A DNA stretch of 64,000 nt from Rhipicephalus microplus (taxonomy: Eukaryota; Arthropoda; Arachnida; Ixodida; Ixodidae): positions 3,025,821-3,089,820 of the forward strand of contig NC_134710.1 of NCBI RefSeq assembly GCF_043290135.1, in the 5' to 3' direction. The notes beneath the pieces were generated by a model. It worked only from the letters and a program-made list of their open reading frames with translations, was not told where the DNA came from and did no database searches. Numbering within the stretch: position 1 is the stretch's first letter; every line of letters begins with the position of its first letter. The position numbers were made by a program, and so were the translations under genes. Of this stretch, positions 11,759 to 23,737 are shown piece by piece.

Positions 11759-13264
11759 CTAGACCATGACTACATGCGTTGGTGTGAAGGATGGTGGGTG
11801 CAGTAGAAACAAAGTGCACAGTACCGGATCCGACGTGAGGACTTGCTTCAATGCGGTGAAAGCGCTTTCACAGTCTTCGGACCAAACGAAGGGGACGTTC
11901 CTTGCGAGGAGTTGATGGAGCGGAGACGCAAGATCCGCGAAGCCACGTATGATGCACCAAAAGTAAGAAAATAACCCAAGCAAGCTGTGCAGGTCCTTTT
12001 GACGCAGTGGACGAGAAAAATTGAAGATGGCGGCAAGCTTCTGGCGGTCCGGCCAAATTCCTTCTTTGCTGACGAGGTCGCCGAGAACCTTGATTGTCCT
12101 GCTAGCAAATGTACATTTCTTGGTGTTAAGCACTAGACCAGCTTTTGCAAGGCATGTGAGGACTTCGTCAATACGTTGTAGATGATGCGAGAGCGTAGAT
12201 GAAAACACTACAATGTTATCGAGATAGCACAGACACGTATTCCATTTCAAACCACGCAATACGCCGTCTATCATGCGTTCGAAGGTGGCGGGCGCATTAC
12301 AGAGTCCAAAATGCATCACATTAAACTTGTACAACCCATCTGGCGTTGAAAAGGCGGTATTCTCATTATTAGACTCCGAAATTAGTATCTGCCAGTAGCC
12401 TGACCTAAGGTCGAGGCTAGAAAAATACTCTGCGCCCTGTAATGAATCCAGTGCATCATCGATCCGAGGAAGAAGATAAACATCTTTGCGCGTTATTTTG
12501 TTTAGCGCACGGTAATCGACGCAAAAATGCACTGTCCTATCTTTCTTTTGAACGAGAACAACTGGGGATGACCAGGGACTCGAGGAAGGACGTATGATGT
12601 TGCGTCGTAGCATGTCCGAGAATATTTCCTCGGTAATCTTGCGTTCTGACTGAGACACGCGTAATGGACGCCGATGTACACTACGAGAGCCGTCAGTCTG
12701 GATGCTGTGAGTAGCGGTGGTAGTCATGCTGAGGGCGGGCGAGTTCACGTCAAATAGAGAACGGTGTCTATTCAACAGCACGAGAAAATCTTCAGTTTGA
12801 TCAGGTGTTAAGTCATTGCTTATTGTTGGGGACACAGGTGTGGCAGAGGCATTGAATGGCAGTGATTGTGACTTCGGAACATCGTTGTGGTTGTTGTTTG
12901 GAAGAGTAACAATCGGAACAGGCTCACTGTCGACCGCGCAAAATACTGCTGAGCCACAGGGGAGCAGTACACACGCGGGCGTTTGATTTATGGCGGTTAG
13001 GTAGGTAGACACATTGCAGAAGTGAATAAGCCCTGGTGTCATCACAATGCCCCTACGTAGGATATGGCAGTAAAGGAGTATTAGTACGTCACCATCCACA
13101 ATGTTGGTGCAATCAACACTTATAATTTCTTCAATGTATTGCCGAAGTACATAATCTGACGTGGTGACAAGGCGGATGCGTCCATCGTGTTCAAGAGGAG
13201 AAGAGCCAGTGGCTATTAGATGCAGGAGGCGCTGATGACAAGACATGAAAGTGGACGCAAAAGA
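11759..13264 (-). pseudogene. pol: Reverse transcriptase of Ty3 element C with YLDN motif
   Basis: The 495-codon frame from 13246 contains the linker, then [34 protein letters not shown] and [16 protein letters not shown]. The catalytic box reads CYLDNIVVFSS (12215-12226), with Asn replacing the second Asp. A frameshift near 11830 ends the frame before RNase H. With this substitution RT activity is not expected. Confidence 0.85.
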
Positions 13265-13663
13265 TCAGAAATCCCACCCCAGAAAGAGAGCGTGAGTGCA
13301 CTCACAAAATACCGGGAAAACGATGTGATGACGAATGCCTTCTATGCAGACACGAACGGTACACTGTGCAGGAGCACAAATGAGAGCGTCGGTCGCTGCA
13401 TGGAGAGGTGGGCCGCCATAAGGCGTGGTGACTATTTGAAGGCGGGAACAAAAATCAGCACGAATAGTCGAAACGGCAGCGCCAGTGCCTACAAGAACCT
13501 CAACGCGTACACCTTCTACACACACTACTATGAAATTTGATGGCCGCTCTGGAGCAATTGTTAGCTTTCCGTTGGATGCAGTTTCCCCTCCTAAAACTGC
13601 GTTGGGGAGTTTTCCGCGTGAGCGTTCGTGGAATGGGAAGCGAGCCGCAGAGGCGACACTCAA
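13265..13663 (-). pseudogene. pol: Aspartic protease of Ty3 element C, active-site Asp lost
   Basis: The retropepsin core is recognisable, but the active-site triplet reads VGTGAAVST instead of D-T/S-G, so the catalytic aspartate is Gly. The GWDF motif marks the domain end. It is followed at once by TGA (13265-13267), after which the same frame continues into the RT linker. Confidence 0.75.
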
Positions 13664-13818
13664 CGGCGACCTGACGAAGGCGACCTGCGGTGAGATGTAC
13701 GGGAATTTCCAGGCATGTCAGTATAGTAGGCAGGAGACGACGCATGATAATAGGATGATCGGGAGGGTGGTGGTAGGTAGTTCATGGTCGGGTGGAAGCT
13801 TCGATGTTCTTCACGCAC

Positions 13819-14817
13819 TTAGCCGGGTTGTTCGTCTTGTTGGCGCCTTCGACAAAACCGAGCGATATGTCCTCGATAGCCGCAGTAGTAACAGATTGGC
13901 CGAGGAGGGCGCTGATGTGCGTAGTAAGGCGGTGCGCGCACTGGCTGTGACAACGAAGCCACAGGCGTATGGTCTGCTGGTGTAGGCACAGAAACGGTGG
14001 GTGCGGCAGAGAGCACGGCAACTTCAGCGTACGTGCGCGTCTGGCGCACGAGGGACCGTTGGAACACGTCGGACGCGATGTGGACGCGATCTCTTGTTTA
14101 ATCAGGTCTCGGAAGCTATCTTTTTCAGAAGGGAGAGTAACTTCCGCAGCGCAGGAAGAGCAGCACCCGTGAAGCTCTTCACGAACGATGTCGCGAATAA
14201 GCGCACGCAAGTCGAGGGGTGCAGGCAAACGAATGTTGGTGGTATCCTAGCAGAGGCGAAGAGACTGAAGCTCGTCAAGTCGCTGACAGATGGTTATCAG
14301 TCCTGGGTGGTGGCATGATTATGCGTGGCGAGGGCATTAAAGGCGACGGTGTTAATGCCTTTAATAATGTGCAAATTTGGTCGTTCTGAGACAAGACAGT
14401 GTTAACACGCTTGAACAGCACAAGGACATCCTCAATAGAAGAGGTGTAAGATTCACCTGGCAGCTACGTGCATCCAGCGAGCTTCTTTGCTGCCTGAGTG
14501 CGAACAGTAGGGGCACCGAAAATTTGACGAATTGGGTGCTCGAAAGTGTCCCAGTCGGGAATATCCGGGTGGTGGTTCCAGAACCAAGTTTTCGCAACAT
14601 CGGACAAGTAAAATGGGACGCTGCGCAACTTCTGTAGATTGTACCACCTGTTCAAATCGCTGACGAGGTCGTAGCTCTTGATCCAGTCTTCGACATCATC
14701 GCCTAGACCGGAAAACACAGGTGGATCGCGCAGGTGAATGTTGTTGGGCGGAGCGCGTGGCGGTGGCTGCAGTAGAACGGCAACGTTGGACGGGCTAGGG
14801 TTTTCTTGGGCCGCCAT
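13819..14817 (-). pseudogene. gag: Gag of Ty3 element C with at least one stop
   Basis: Starts at ATG 14817 (MAAQENPSPS...). It carries the capsid-like LRDPPVFSGLGDDVEDWIKS and WFWNHHPDIPDWDTF. A TAG at 14464-14466 interrupts it, and the same frame continues with a helical segment. Farther on comes the zinc knuckle CYYCGYRGHIARFC near 13846-13890. The layout is close to element A's Gag, so the two are related subfamilies. Confidence 0.75.
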
Positions 14818-14919
14818 GGCTGGGGGTTGTATGCGACGAGCCGAGCGGAGCTCCAGCGAGAACGGGCGAGATGACTTGAGGGAACGAAAAGCACCTGCAC
14901 CACTTATGAGGAACCGGTT

Positions 14920-16823
14920 TATTCAGCCAGGCTCGAGCTAAATCAAACTGGTGATGATATTCACAGATGATGAAGATGTACGGGTGATGATGATATTTAA
15001 AGAGAATGAAGAGGCATTCGGTTGTCGCGCTCATAATATTTTCATTTATGCACAAGAGGTTCACATTTAAACATGTAAATATTTCTGCAGTGAGGGTCTT
15101 CTGGCGGCCAGATAGTGGATATATGTTGTAGATATTTCCTGTGCACAACCTTTACCAAGCGATGGTGTCTTGAGTTTATCTACTGGCTGAAACGCGCATG
15201 CGTGGAATGGCCTCCAAGATGGCGGGTCGTGCTCCCGCATTCTCGGAGGCCATGGTGCAGATTGCTCCATGCGTCGTCTGCCTGCCACGTCATGTTTCTA
15301 TATACGCGTGCATCATGCACATTCTTAATGGGTGGTTTATTCAGTTACCTCTGCGCGAGTGCAACTGCTAGCACGTATGCCTGAAACGACGTGCGAAAGC
15401 ATTTGCTCTTGCTCGGCTGCTAATACATTGTAATAAGATTGGCTACTACAACTTTAAAGAGTATTGTTTATTGTCCTCGCCCCCTGCATTCACCACAATT
15501 TGAAAGATAGTGCCGCTTTCTGCTTCAAGCGCATCGTAAAATGCCCTTGGCATCTTGCCAAACATGAGGACTATAATAAACGGTGTGTGAATGCAGCATT
15601 TTGGCGACTTGGTTGTGAACACAAGAAAAAAAAAAGAAAAAGAACGAGGCTCTAGGACAAGCACTTGCGCACTGCTGGTAGGTGTATCTACGGCACTGTA
15701 GTTTATGGATAATGCGAGGAGCCTTAGTTGTGTTTATCTGGCCTTGGTACAACTACATACAAGTATTACTTTCACATAAACTGTAAGACTTCGGTACTTA
15801 ACAATAATTAAATCCCAAGTGGCCATGCGCTACCGTGTGCTGAGTTTAAGAACGCTTTCAAAAGTCCAGACATTGAAAATCAATTCAGACGGCATGCCTT
15901 GTACTTAATGTTGTATGATTTGACTGAAAATCTCATCTTTTTTACATTGTCTTGAGCGTTTATGTGGCATTGTTGACTGACAGAAAGTGACGGATAATTT
16001 TCGTTTGAAAAATAAAACAAAAAACATTCTTGTCCAATAAAATAACCAGACCTTTGTTGTAGCCCTGTCATGCACGTAATCCATCGATGAAAGCTTTCTG
16101 CTGAACCCTTACAAGGTATTTACATGCGCGTATACGTGGTAAACGCAATGAAGCACAAAGCGCTGTCAGCCACTAAGCTTTCCTGACAAACATATCGTCC
16201 TTTTCACATTTCACGGTGAACAGAATGAAAAAAAAAATGTGCATATACGTATAAGTGCGGACGGTGGTACCGAACTCATCGCACAACTTGCGGGCTTTCT
16301 AGAATTGTTCTTTCTCTCTCTCTCTTTCTTTATTGTATCATGCAGACGAGGAAGGAGTTAATAAGTAGTTCAGCCTGGCTACAGCAGTGCGTAGTATGCG
16401 AAACACAAACTAAACATGTACAAACAACACATCAAGCTTTACTCACTTTTAATGGTAACGTTGCATAGGCTCCGTGCACCGATTCAATAGAAAGGAGCAT
16501 AGATAATACCAGTAAATTGCAGCCAACGCATTTTATTCGCCGACAATCGGCTCAGACCGCACGCAATGAAGCGCCGCGGCATGTATTTGTATACGCGCCG
16601 CCGATCGCCTATCCACACTTTCTCGCAGATGGTGCTGCCCCCTATAGCCCGATCTCACTGTGAATATAGCCACCAAGCAGGAGTTAGTAAAAAACGGAAG
16701 TGCCAGAAGCGAAGAATCAAACCATTACTCCTTCGCAGTTCTTGCTTATGCAGGAAGTTTCACATCATATAAATATTTCATGGTGCGTTGTTTACACTCT
16801 AATGAAAGCGTACTACAACATAT
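14920..16823. other. Unassigned intergenic stretch
   Basis: No confident gene. 14940-15060 is rich in GATGATGA-like words. A minus frame at 15446-15664 is preceded by a pyrimidine-rich run that could resemble a splice acceptor, but the peptide is not recognisable. A short TCTC run sits at 16312-16326. The rest shows no repeat or coding structure that I can support. Confidence 0.4.
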
Positions 16824-17424
16824 CTATGCGTCAGCTTCATACCGGTTATTTGCATTCAGCACAGTAAACGATATTTCAAACAGAAACGACTCTCTATGCG
16901 CATTCGTGTCTCCTAGTATAATTATCTCGTACTCTACTCCTAATTCCTCAATGTCATTTGTTATAAACTCCACCATTGCCTGGTTTTCCTCTCTGGTTTT
17001 TCTCCCATCCACAAGTACACCAAACCAAGGATTGTCATCGGCCTAGCTACTTTCTCTTTAACCATAAATGTTCCCTGCATCCCTGCTTGGCTTTTTGCCA
17101 ACCCCTACTTTTATGTATAGATGCCCAGATTTCACCCTCCTTTTTGCTGCCTTCTGTTCTATTGCAATATTCCCATACGTAGCCCGAATGGCAAGGTGGT
17201 TTTTCCATGCCCCAAAAATGTGTCGCCACAACCTTATATACCATCAGCTCCTCTTGTCTTAGCTGCTCTTGTATCTCTTCCCACTTTAACCTATTCCTCC
17301 CACCCTGCATGTTAATATACCCTATGTCTGATTTACCTCGGCCCTTGTGCTTACGCCAATTTCTTCTACGACGGACCCCATGTGGCTTGAATATTTGTGC
17401 CCCTTCAGAATCGTCTTTGGCCAC
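16824..17424 (-). pseudogene. LINE ORF2, APE-type endonuclease N-terminal half
   Basis: The frame 17424-17047 starts the endonuclease with IGYINMQGGRNRLKWEEIQE, then VVATHFWGMEKPP (normally ETH) and a WxxIHKS block. A TAG at 17047-17049 and a frameshift follow. The second frame has EYEIIILGDTNAHRESF (16890-16940), equal to the conserved GDxNAH catalytic block. The element ends soon after. Confidence 0.75.
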
Positions 17425-18520
17425 ACTGTTGGCCTCTGACCTCTGGGTACCCCTAAAAAAGCAGTGGCTTGACGACCCATCCTATTACCAACCCTCTTGC
17501 CCATCGCATCACTGTAATGAATGCCATCTTGATCAAAGTGGCGAGCGCCGGGCACGTACACGTCATGATTCACCTCCAGTACGCTGTGTCCAAGCTGCCG
17601 GCTCATACCCCTGATAACACAGCATCCACTGTCCTCCTTCAGATCCCACGAGATTGCCCCCGGAGATTGCCTCCGGCCTCTGGGAGTGTGCATATTCTCA
17701 CATGCACACTCCCAGAGGCCTCTCGGAGTTTACGCATCCGACCCTCCATCTGTCTTTGAAGGTTCTGACCTTTGCTTTTCAGCACATCATTGAGACAAGT
17801 ATGAATAATGACAAGTTTTTAGCCCTCAATGCTGTCCTCTACGACCTCCTGAGTTTTGGTCAGTGCATCCACCATGTACTTCTCTGACTGGGACTCCACT
17901 CACACTCTCCTGTCAATTTCTTCACTGTCGTGAAGACGCCGTTCCTAACTCTGACCACGTTAGAGTCCCCCACTATTAGGACCCTTCTACGCTCCAATTG
18001 CTGGCTTCCTGTTTGCGATGGCGCCCCTGTTTGCTTCACCTGTTTCTCTATCTACCGTCTGTCCTGTGTTTCTGCCCTGCTCGAAGACTGTCGCGCCACC
18101 CAGCTGTATGATCTTGAAGCCTCCATGCTGTGCCCAGACACTGTGGCCCCATGACCTCCCTTCTCGCTTGTTTCTTCCTGCCTGTCGCCTTCTCCGCTAC
18201 TAATGCCTTTCATCTCGCACGGCTTGGGGCTGGGGCGAAGCGCCATTAGCTCCTATACCCGCTGCTCTAGCTCCGTCCGCTCTTCCCGTTCTTTTCAGAG
18301 GTCACCCTTCATTTGCTCTAATAGGCTGGCGGTAGCCTCCTCCCGCTCATGCGATGCTCCAAGCTGTTTCTAGAGCTCCATCCTCTGCTCCCGTTTGGCC
18401 CTTAACTCCCCCTGAAGCCCCTCAATGCTAGCCTTTATGCGCTGCACGGCCGCCTTCAGTGCTTCTCACAGCCCGCACACGCAGCTCGCCTCCTTCGCGT
18501 CGGCCAAACTCGTGAAGGCT
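17425..18520 (-). pseudogene. LINE ORF1 with coiled coil and SGNH hydrolase-like domain
   Basis: The upstream part (about 18430-18240) encodes a Glu/Arg/Gln-rich coiled coil with several stops. Block I of the SGNH fold is visible as RVLIVGDSNVVRVRN (about 17948-17995). The closing block with the Asp-x-x-His pair is visible as HFDQDGIHYSDAMGKRVGNR (about 17487-17546). ORF1 proteins of some CR1- and L2-type LINEs carry such an esterase-like domain; its role is unclear, perhaps RNP or membrane association. Frames shift at least twice between these blocks. Confidence 0.7.
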
Positions 18521-19034
18521 CATGAAATAAGCGAAAACAAAACAAAAAAAAAACAAACTTGTGAAGCAAGCGAAAACAAAACAAATAGAAGAAAAGTTAT
18601 CTCTTGTTGCACGCTGCTTCTGCACCAACCATAAAGTTTCGCACAAGCATACCTAAAGGGAAGTGTGGCGCCACCGTCTATGTAAATTTCAGCCCCGTTG
18701 GCGCACTCGTATGACCGTATATGTGTCTGCGAGGCTTTTGTTGGCTGTTGTTGAGCGAGGCTTTGGCTCAAAAGCGACTACAACTGCGTAAATAAAGCTG
18801 CTCTAAAACAAAACGTTTATAAGCGGATCTCACTAACGCGTTTCATATTCTAAAAGTCCACTTATTGTTGTAGATGCTGCCATCTAGAAAAAGCCAGGTG
18901 AAGCTAGTCTCAGCGTGTGCTCGAGGTGTGCGTGGCGTGTGGCAGGGCTCCTAGGTTAGAACGCCGTTTGGAGTAAACATGTCTCTACGTAATTCAGCCT
19001 CCTGCCTTCTCGCTCATCCCTGACTGTTTAAACA

Positions 19035-19052
19035 TGGTGGCAGAAGAACAAG
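19035..19052 (+). promoter_or_regulatory. Primer-binding site of Ty3 element D
   Basis: TGGTGGCAGAAGAACAAG directly follows a CA-ending putative LTR. The position and TGG start fit tRNA-primed reverse transcription. Confidence 0.6.
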
Positions 19053-19126
19053 CGCTACCAGTGGACATCGTCTTCTAGTCATCGCCCTTGATTGCGAAGG
19101 ACGCTGCAAGCAAAAACGCACCGGTC

Positions 19127-19910
19127 ATGGCGTCATTCATTATTCAACCGCCGGGCGCCTTATCTTTTCGTCACAGAACGAGTGGCTGAAGGAGAAACAG
19201 CGTTTTGAACGTTTCCGAACCTCTTCAGGCTTGTGCGTGAAGCCCGAGCAACATCCAGTAGATGCTCTACTCTACATCATGGGTGATCAAGACGAAGAAA
19301 TCTATGCCACCTTCGCTTTACCTGAAGAGAACTAAAAAATATCGACGCCGTCGTGGAGCAGTTCGACAAGTATTTTATTCCGTGATGCAACGTAATCTTC
19401 CAAAGAGCCAGATTCAACATCAGACTGTAACAAGATGGTGAGTTGGCCGAAGATTTCGTCATGGCGCTTCACACGCTTTCGGAAGATTGCCAGCTCTGTG
19501 CTCTTCGAGAGGAGTTCGTGTGTAACCGCCTGGTGGTTGGGATAAAAGACAAGCAGCTATCCGCCAGGTTACAGCTCGACGCAGAGCTCACACTACAAAA
19601 GGCTCTTGATTCCGTTCGCCAGAGCGAGAGTGTCCGGCCGCAACAAATGAAGCTCCACCAGGAAGCGCCACATTTAAACAAAGTTGCATCCGGTGCGCAG
19701 ACCAGTCGACGTGCTTCAGTGCAAGAAAAAAATGGCAGTTATATACCCGGGGCAAGCAAGCCATCTTCACCTTCCGGTAAAAGCAGAAACCATGCCGTTG
19801 GTGTGGTCAAGAGCGTCACTCTCGCACTCTCTGCCCAGCACGCTCGGAAGTCTGCAGGAATTGCCAGAAGATAAGTCACTATGGCTCCGTAGGCATGTCG
19901 CGACGCCTCG
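19127..19910 (+). pseudogene. gag: Gag of Ty3 element D
   Basis: ATG 19127 begins MASFIIQPPGALSF, followed in shifting frames by RFERFRTSSGL, VDALLYIMGDQDEEIYATF and, from 19443, AEDFVMALHTLSEDCQLCAL and RLVVGIKDKQLSARLQLD. These match the capsid of a common arthropod Ty3 lineage. A stop at about 19333 and frameshifts near 19180, 19390 and 19800 break it. The zinc knuckles are degenerate: CRNCQKISHYGSVG has lost the last Cys. Confidence 0.75.
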
Positions 19911-19952
19911 AGTGGGTGAAAACCGTGTATGGAACTCTAGAAGCAGGATTTC

Positions 19953-21260
19953 TTGGAGCAGTCAAGAAACTGGAAAGCAACAGTCTTGGTTCAAGGCCAG
20001 CCAGTAGGCTTCAAAATTGACACTTGTGCCGACGCAACCGTCCTCCCGACGCACGTATTCCAGAAGCTCAAGGACAGGCCGCTTCTGTCAGCTCCTCCTC
20101 GTCAGCTAAATGGCCCAGATGGAAAGCTTCTTACAGCAGCAGGAGTGGCACAACTACAGCTCATCTACCGCAACCGTGTGACTACTCAGGATATATACGT
20201 CCTTGATCAGATCTTCACTCTGTTGCTAAGCAGGCCAGCCATCAAAAAGCTGCAGATGCTGACCTTTGTAAACGCTTTTGCCGACAAAGTGAACCTGAAA
20301 GAAGGATTTCCAGCGGTGTTCCAAGGACTCGGCAAGTTGCTCAAAGAACACATGATTCAGCTTCAACCAGGAGCAAAAGCTTTCGCACTCAGCTCCCCGA
20401 GGCGCATCCCAATTTCATTGTACAAAAAGGTAAAGTTGGAACTTCGAAGCATGCAGAGACTCGGTGTCATATCACCTGTTGACGAGCCGACCGAGTGGTG
20501 TGCACCAATGGTAGTAGTCTCAAAGCTCTCCGGAGACGTGAGAATATGCGTCGACTTTACAGAGCTGAACCACCACGTTCTCAGAGAATGGCATCCTATT
20601 CTTTCCGTGAAGCACACTCTCGGACTTCTTCATGGAGCTAAGGTGTTCTCCAAACTCGATGCTAACTCTGGATTTTGGCGAATTCCCTTTGTGAAGAATC
20701 ATGGAAGCTCCCCATCTTCATCTCACCTTTTGGGCGCTTCTACTTCAACCGACCACCATTTGGCATTGCGTCATCCCCTGAACACTTACAGAAGCAGATG
20801 GCGTACATTTTACAAGACATCAGTCGAGTTGTCTGTCACATGCACGACATCCTCATCTGAGGTTCCAACAGCCATGAGCACAATCAAACACTCTGAAACG
20901 TGCTGCGGGCACTTGCAAAGACTGGAGTGACACTGAACGAGAGCAAGTGCGTGTTTAATGTTCAACGCCTTACATTCCTTGGACACTGGCTCGATGAAAA
21001 CGGAATAAGACCCGACGAAAAGAAGGTTGAAGCCATACTGAAAATGGAGAGTCCCAAAAACAGAACTGAGCTGCAGAGTGTTCTCGGAATGGCAACATAC
21101 CTTGCGAGATTCGTTCCCAATCTCTCTGATGTTCTGCAGCCACTCACACTCCTCTTGTCAAGAAAGCAAGAATTTGATTGGGGTGTTCCACAAGAGCAGG
21201 CATTCAGTGGGCGGAAGTCGATGCTCTCACCTCATCCTGTCCTTGGAGTCTACGACCCAT
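19953..21260 (+). pseudogene. pol: Protease and reverse transcriptase of Ty3 element D, MHD motif
   Basis: The protease site reads FKIDTCADATVLP, keeping the catalytic Asp but with Cys where Gly is usual. RT follows with WCAPMVVVSKLSGDVRICVD and HGAKVFSKLDANSGFW. A frameshift near 20700 leads to FNRPPFGIASSPEHLQKQM. The catalytic box reads VCHMHDILI (20834-20860), with His in place of the first Asp (codon 20843-20845), and a TGA follows. The thumb and connection LTFLGHWLDENGIRPDEKK are well preserved. Confidence 0.85.
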
Positions 21261-22656
21261 CAAAATAAACAGTCGTCACCACCAACGCATCATCCTTCGG
21301 ACTGGGAACATTAACTCGACAGAAGCAAACGAATGGCAAGCTTTTTGTTATCGCTAATGCTTTGAGGTTGCTCTCAGAAACTCAGAAGCTCTACGCTCAG
21401 ATTGAAAAAGACGCTCTTGCTTTAGTCTTGGCATGCGATAAATTCAGCGATTACCTTATTGGCGAGCTGTTCAAGCTAGAGATGGATCACGAGCCATAGG
21501 TTCCAAGCTTCACTTCGAAGAGTCCTGATGACTTGATGCCTAGATTATAGTGGCTAAAAATGAGAATGATGCGATATCGATTTGAGGTTGCATACCTTCC
21601 AGGCAAAAAACTAGCCGCAGATGCACAATAAAGAGCACCTCTACTTGAGACGGGAGAAAGCAAGCTGGAAGAAAGCGTTGAAGTTTTCCTGCGCTCTATG
21701 AGAACCTCTATTCCGACAAAGCAATATTGCTTACAATGGTTAAATGCATCCCAGCAAGCAGACCCTATTTGCACATAATTTTGTCTGCTATGCGAGATGA
21801 ATGGCTTCGCAGGAGCGACTTAGGACTTGACCTAAAGCCCTTCTACGACCACCGACACCAGCTCACTGTCGAGAATGATTTACTCTTCTACGCTTCGCGA
21901 GTTGTCGTCCCCGCCTCATGCCGAAAATAAATCCAACGACTCTTGCACGAAGGACCCTTTGGCATAACAAATGCATTTGCTCGAGCCAGAGACTGTGTCT
22001 GGTGGCCCACTTTTGGATCTGACGTCTCGTCTTTGGTGAAGCGATGTCAGCAGTGTATCCAAGAGTCAACAAGAGTCAACAGGAAAATGCCACTAATAAG
22101 CTTCGAATTCCCTGAGAGGCCTTGGCAACTCATTGCGATGGATGTGTTTCACTTCAAGAACCAGTGGTAGTTGACAGCTACAGACTATTATTCAAGATAC
22201 CCCGAACTAGTTCGACTTGAGAAACTCACTTCCGCAGCCATAGTAAACAACAGCAAGTCAATTTTTGCACGCCACGGAATTCTTGAGAAAGTGGTTTCTG
22301 ACAATGTCTCGCAGTTTTCATTAACTAAGTTTTCCCTCTTCGCCCATAACTGTCGTTTCAAGCACATTATATCTAGCCCTCACTATCCTCAAAGTAATGG
22401 ACTTACAGAGGCTGCAGTGAAAAGCATCAAGACATCCATGACGAAGTCCAAGGACCCTTACCTGACACTTCTAGTTTATAGGTCAACTCTTTTGAAGAAT
22501 GGATATAGCCCTGCCGAACTACTCATGGGTCGTCGGATGAGATCCAGCCTTCCTCTTTGTTCCACCAAGCTGACACTCCAATTACCAGATCAAGAAAGCC
22601 TTCAGAGTTTCGAGGAAAAATACAGAAAACGTCGAAGGACGTTTTGTGGAAGATGA
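21261..22656 (+). pseudogene. pol: RNase H and integrase of Ty3 element D
   Basis: RNase H remnants include TNASSFGLGTL, QIEKDALALVLACDKF and YLPGKKLAADAQ, with TAA/TAG stops at about 21266, 21497, 21548 and 21629. The integrase follows. Its zinc region reads CQQCIQE (about 22027-22055). The core keeps MDVFHFKNQW, VSDNVSQF and SPHYPQSNGLTEAAVKSIK, so the D,D-E residues are all visible. A TAG after NQW (22168-22170) and the early loss of the tail make it non-functional. Confidence 0.8.
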
Positions 22657-22706
22657 ATACTAAGATACCTAACACTCTTTACTTCAGCTAGCATTGTACC
22701 TTTAAT

Positions 22707-22892
22707 GCTCTAAAAATAAGATAATGGGTCTTTTTTATGTGTCATACGCATGAAATATGTCTTCGATGCATTCTGTTTCATTTGCCATTTGTCGCACCAA
22801 TAAATAAATTTTTGTAAATAGCTAGTCAGTTCCAGCTGATTGTTAACACCTCTAATTTTTTGCAGCTTCTTTGAACTTCTAATTATGCGCAC
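22707..22892 (-). pseudogene. LINE RT thumb fragment
   Basis: A minus frame reads LTSYLQKFIYWCDKWQMKQN followed by SKTYFMRMTHK. It matches the segment after the catalytic box in Jockey/CR1-like LINE RTs (L...W...W.M..N..K...M...). No other part of the element is nearby. Confidence 0.6.
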
Positions 22893-23320
22893 ACAAAAAA
22901 AAACTATTTTATGTTGACTTGGACCATAAGTGTTTCTTGCAGCACATGTTTCATTTCAGATGATATCTACACCTGATCATGCAGCGTGTTCACTGATTCG
23001 AATGTCGCTTAGGTTGTTTTGACAGCTCACTTGGTGATCGTCATATCACGCAATACCCACTAGGATAGAGAATGTCTTTAGTTACGCCGAGATTTGCCCT
23101 TAATAACCACGTCAAATTTCGTGGAACCATCGAAAAATTTATATCTGCCTTGGTTCTTCATTCAACTTCTTTTCATAGCGGCAGCTGTATATCGCCCGCT
23201 GCTCGGGTGCATTCAATAACCTAATACTTTACGTGCCAAAACTATCATATCATTAGAAGGCAAGCCGTGGTTTGAGACTCCTGAGGTTTTTTTTAAAAGT
23301 GCACCTAAGTTTATCTGAAG
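22893..23320. other. Unassigned A/T-rich spacer
   Basis: No coding or repeat structure that I can support between the LINE scrap and the CR1-like LINE. Confidence 0.4.
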
Positions 23321-23374
23321 TGGGCTCGACACCGCTGGAAGGATGCCATGCTTACGGCCTTTGCTGTTTCAGGT
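23321..23374 (+). repeat. 54-bp direct repeat, copy 1 (5' region of the LINE)
   Basis: Identical by eye to 23738-23791, exactly 417 bp away. It runs from TGGGCTCGACACCGC to TTTGCTGTTTCAGGT. Both copies end in a pyrimidine-rich CAG/GT that resembles a 3' splice site. Confidence 0.95.
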
Positions 23375-23737
23375 CACTGTTACCTGGGCAACATGCTGTG
23401 GGCTGCTGCGCGCCTCCTGGCCTGCTTCGGTTGTTGCGTCTAACTCCAGTTCAACTTCACCGTGTTCGACGCCCATTCCTCGCGTAGTGAATGATTTCAC
23501 CTGCTCGCGAAAGGGAAACGCCTCTTGGCTGACTGACCTCAGCTGTGCTGCGCACAGGGGAGTTTCTGGCTCGTCTTGGCTGGTACCCAATTCCAGGCTT
23601 CTGAAATGGCGACCGGTCACGCTCGGTTTTCCAAACATGGATGGAAACGACCTTCTCACCTGGCAACATAGCTTTTCTGTCACGATGGCTGGACAGCGCA
23701 GTGCTCTTTTTAAGCGTCAGTCTACGACTTGCTGGTT

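Larger units (their letters stand above)
10180..14910 (-). mobile_element. Ty3/gypsy retrotransposon C, degenerate
   Basis: The minus-strand order is gag (14817-13819), protease (13663-13265), RT (13264-11760), RNase H (11758-11235) and integrase (about 11230-10183). All belong to one Ty3 element broken by stops and frameshifts. The integrase end is lost in the (AT)n array. Just upstream of gag the minus strand has AATAAACCGG near 14913-14922 then TGGTGCAGGTGC at about 14893-14904, which could be the end of the 5' LTR and its primer site. Confidence 0.85.
16824..18640 (-). mobile_element. LINE fragment: SGNH-type ORF1 plus start of ORF2 endonuclease
   Basis: Reading leftward there is a charged coiled-coil region, then an SGNH/GDSL-hydrolase-like ORF1 domain, then the N-terminal half of an APE-type endonuclease. 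The RT is absent, so the copy is 3'-truncated or deleted. The peptides match a LINE family I recognise from tick sequences. Several frameshifts and stops show that the copy is dead. Confidence 0.8.
18869..22656 (+). mobile_element. Ty3/gypsy retrotransposon D, degenerate
   Basis: A probable LTR ends in TTTAAACA at 19034 and is followed at once by TGGTGGCAGAAGAAC (from 19035), a typical Ty3 primer-binding site. Gag then starts at ATG 19127 and pol runs to 22656 with stops and frameshifts. No second LTR was found downstream, so the copy is 3'-truncated. The LTR start near 18869 is only a guess from the first suitable TG. Confidence 0.8.

Noticed and set aside
15446..15664. Minus frame that might be a terminal exon preceded by a pyrimidine tract
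   Set aside because: The peptide is not recognisable, and the splice context is too weak to support an exon.
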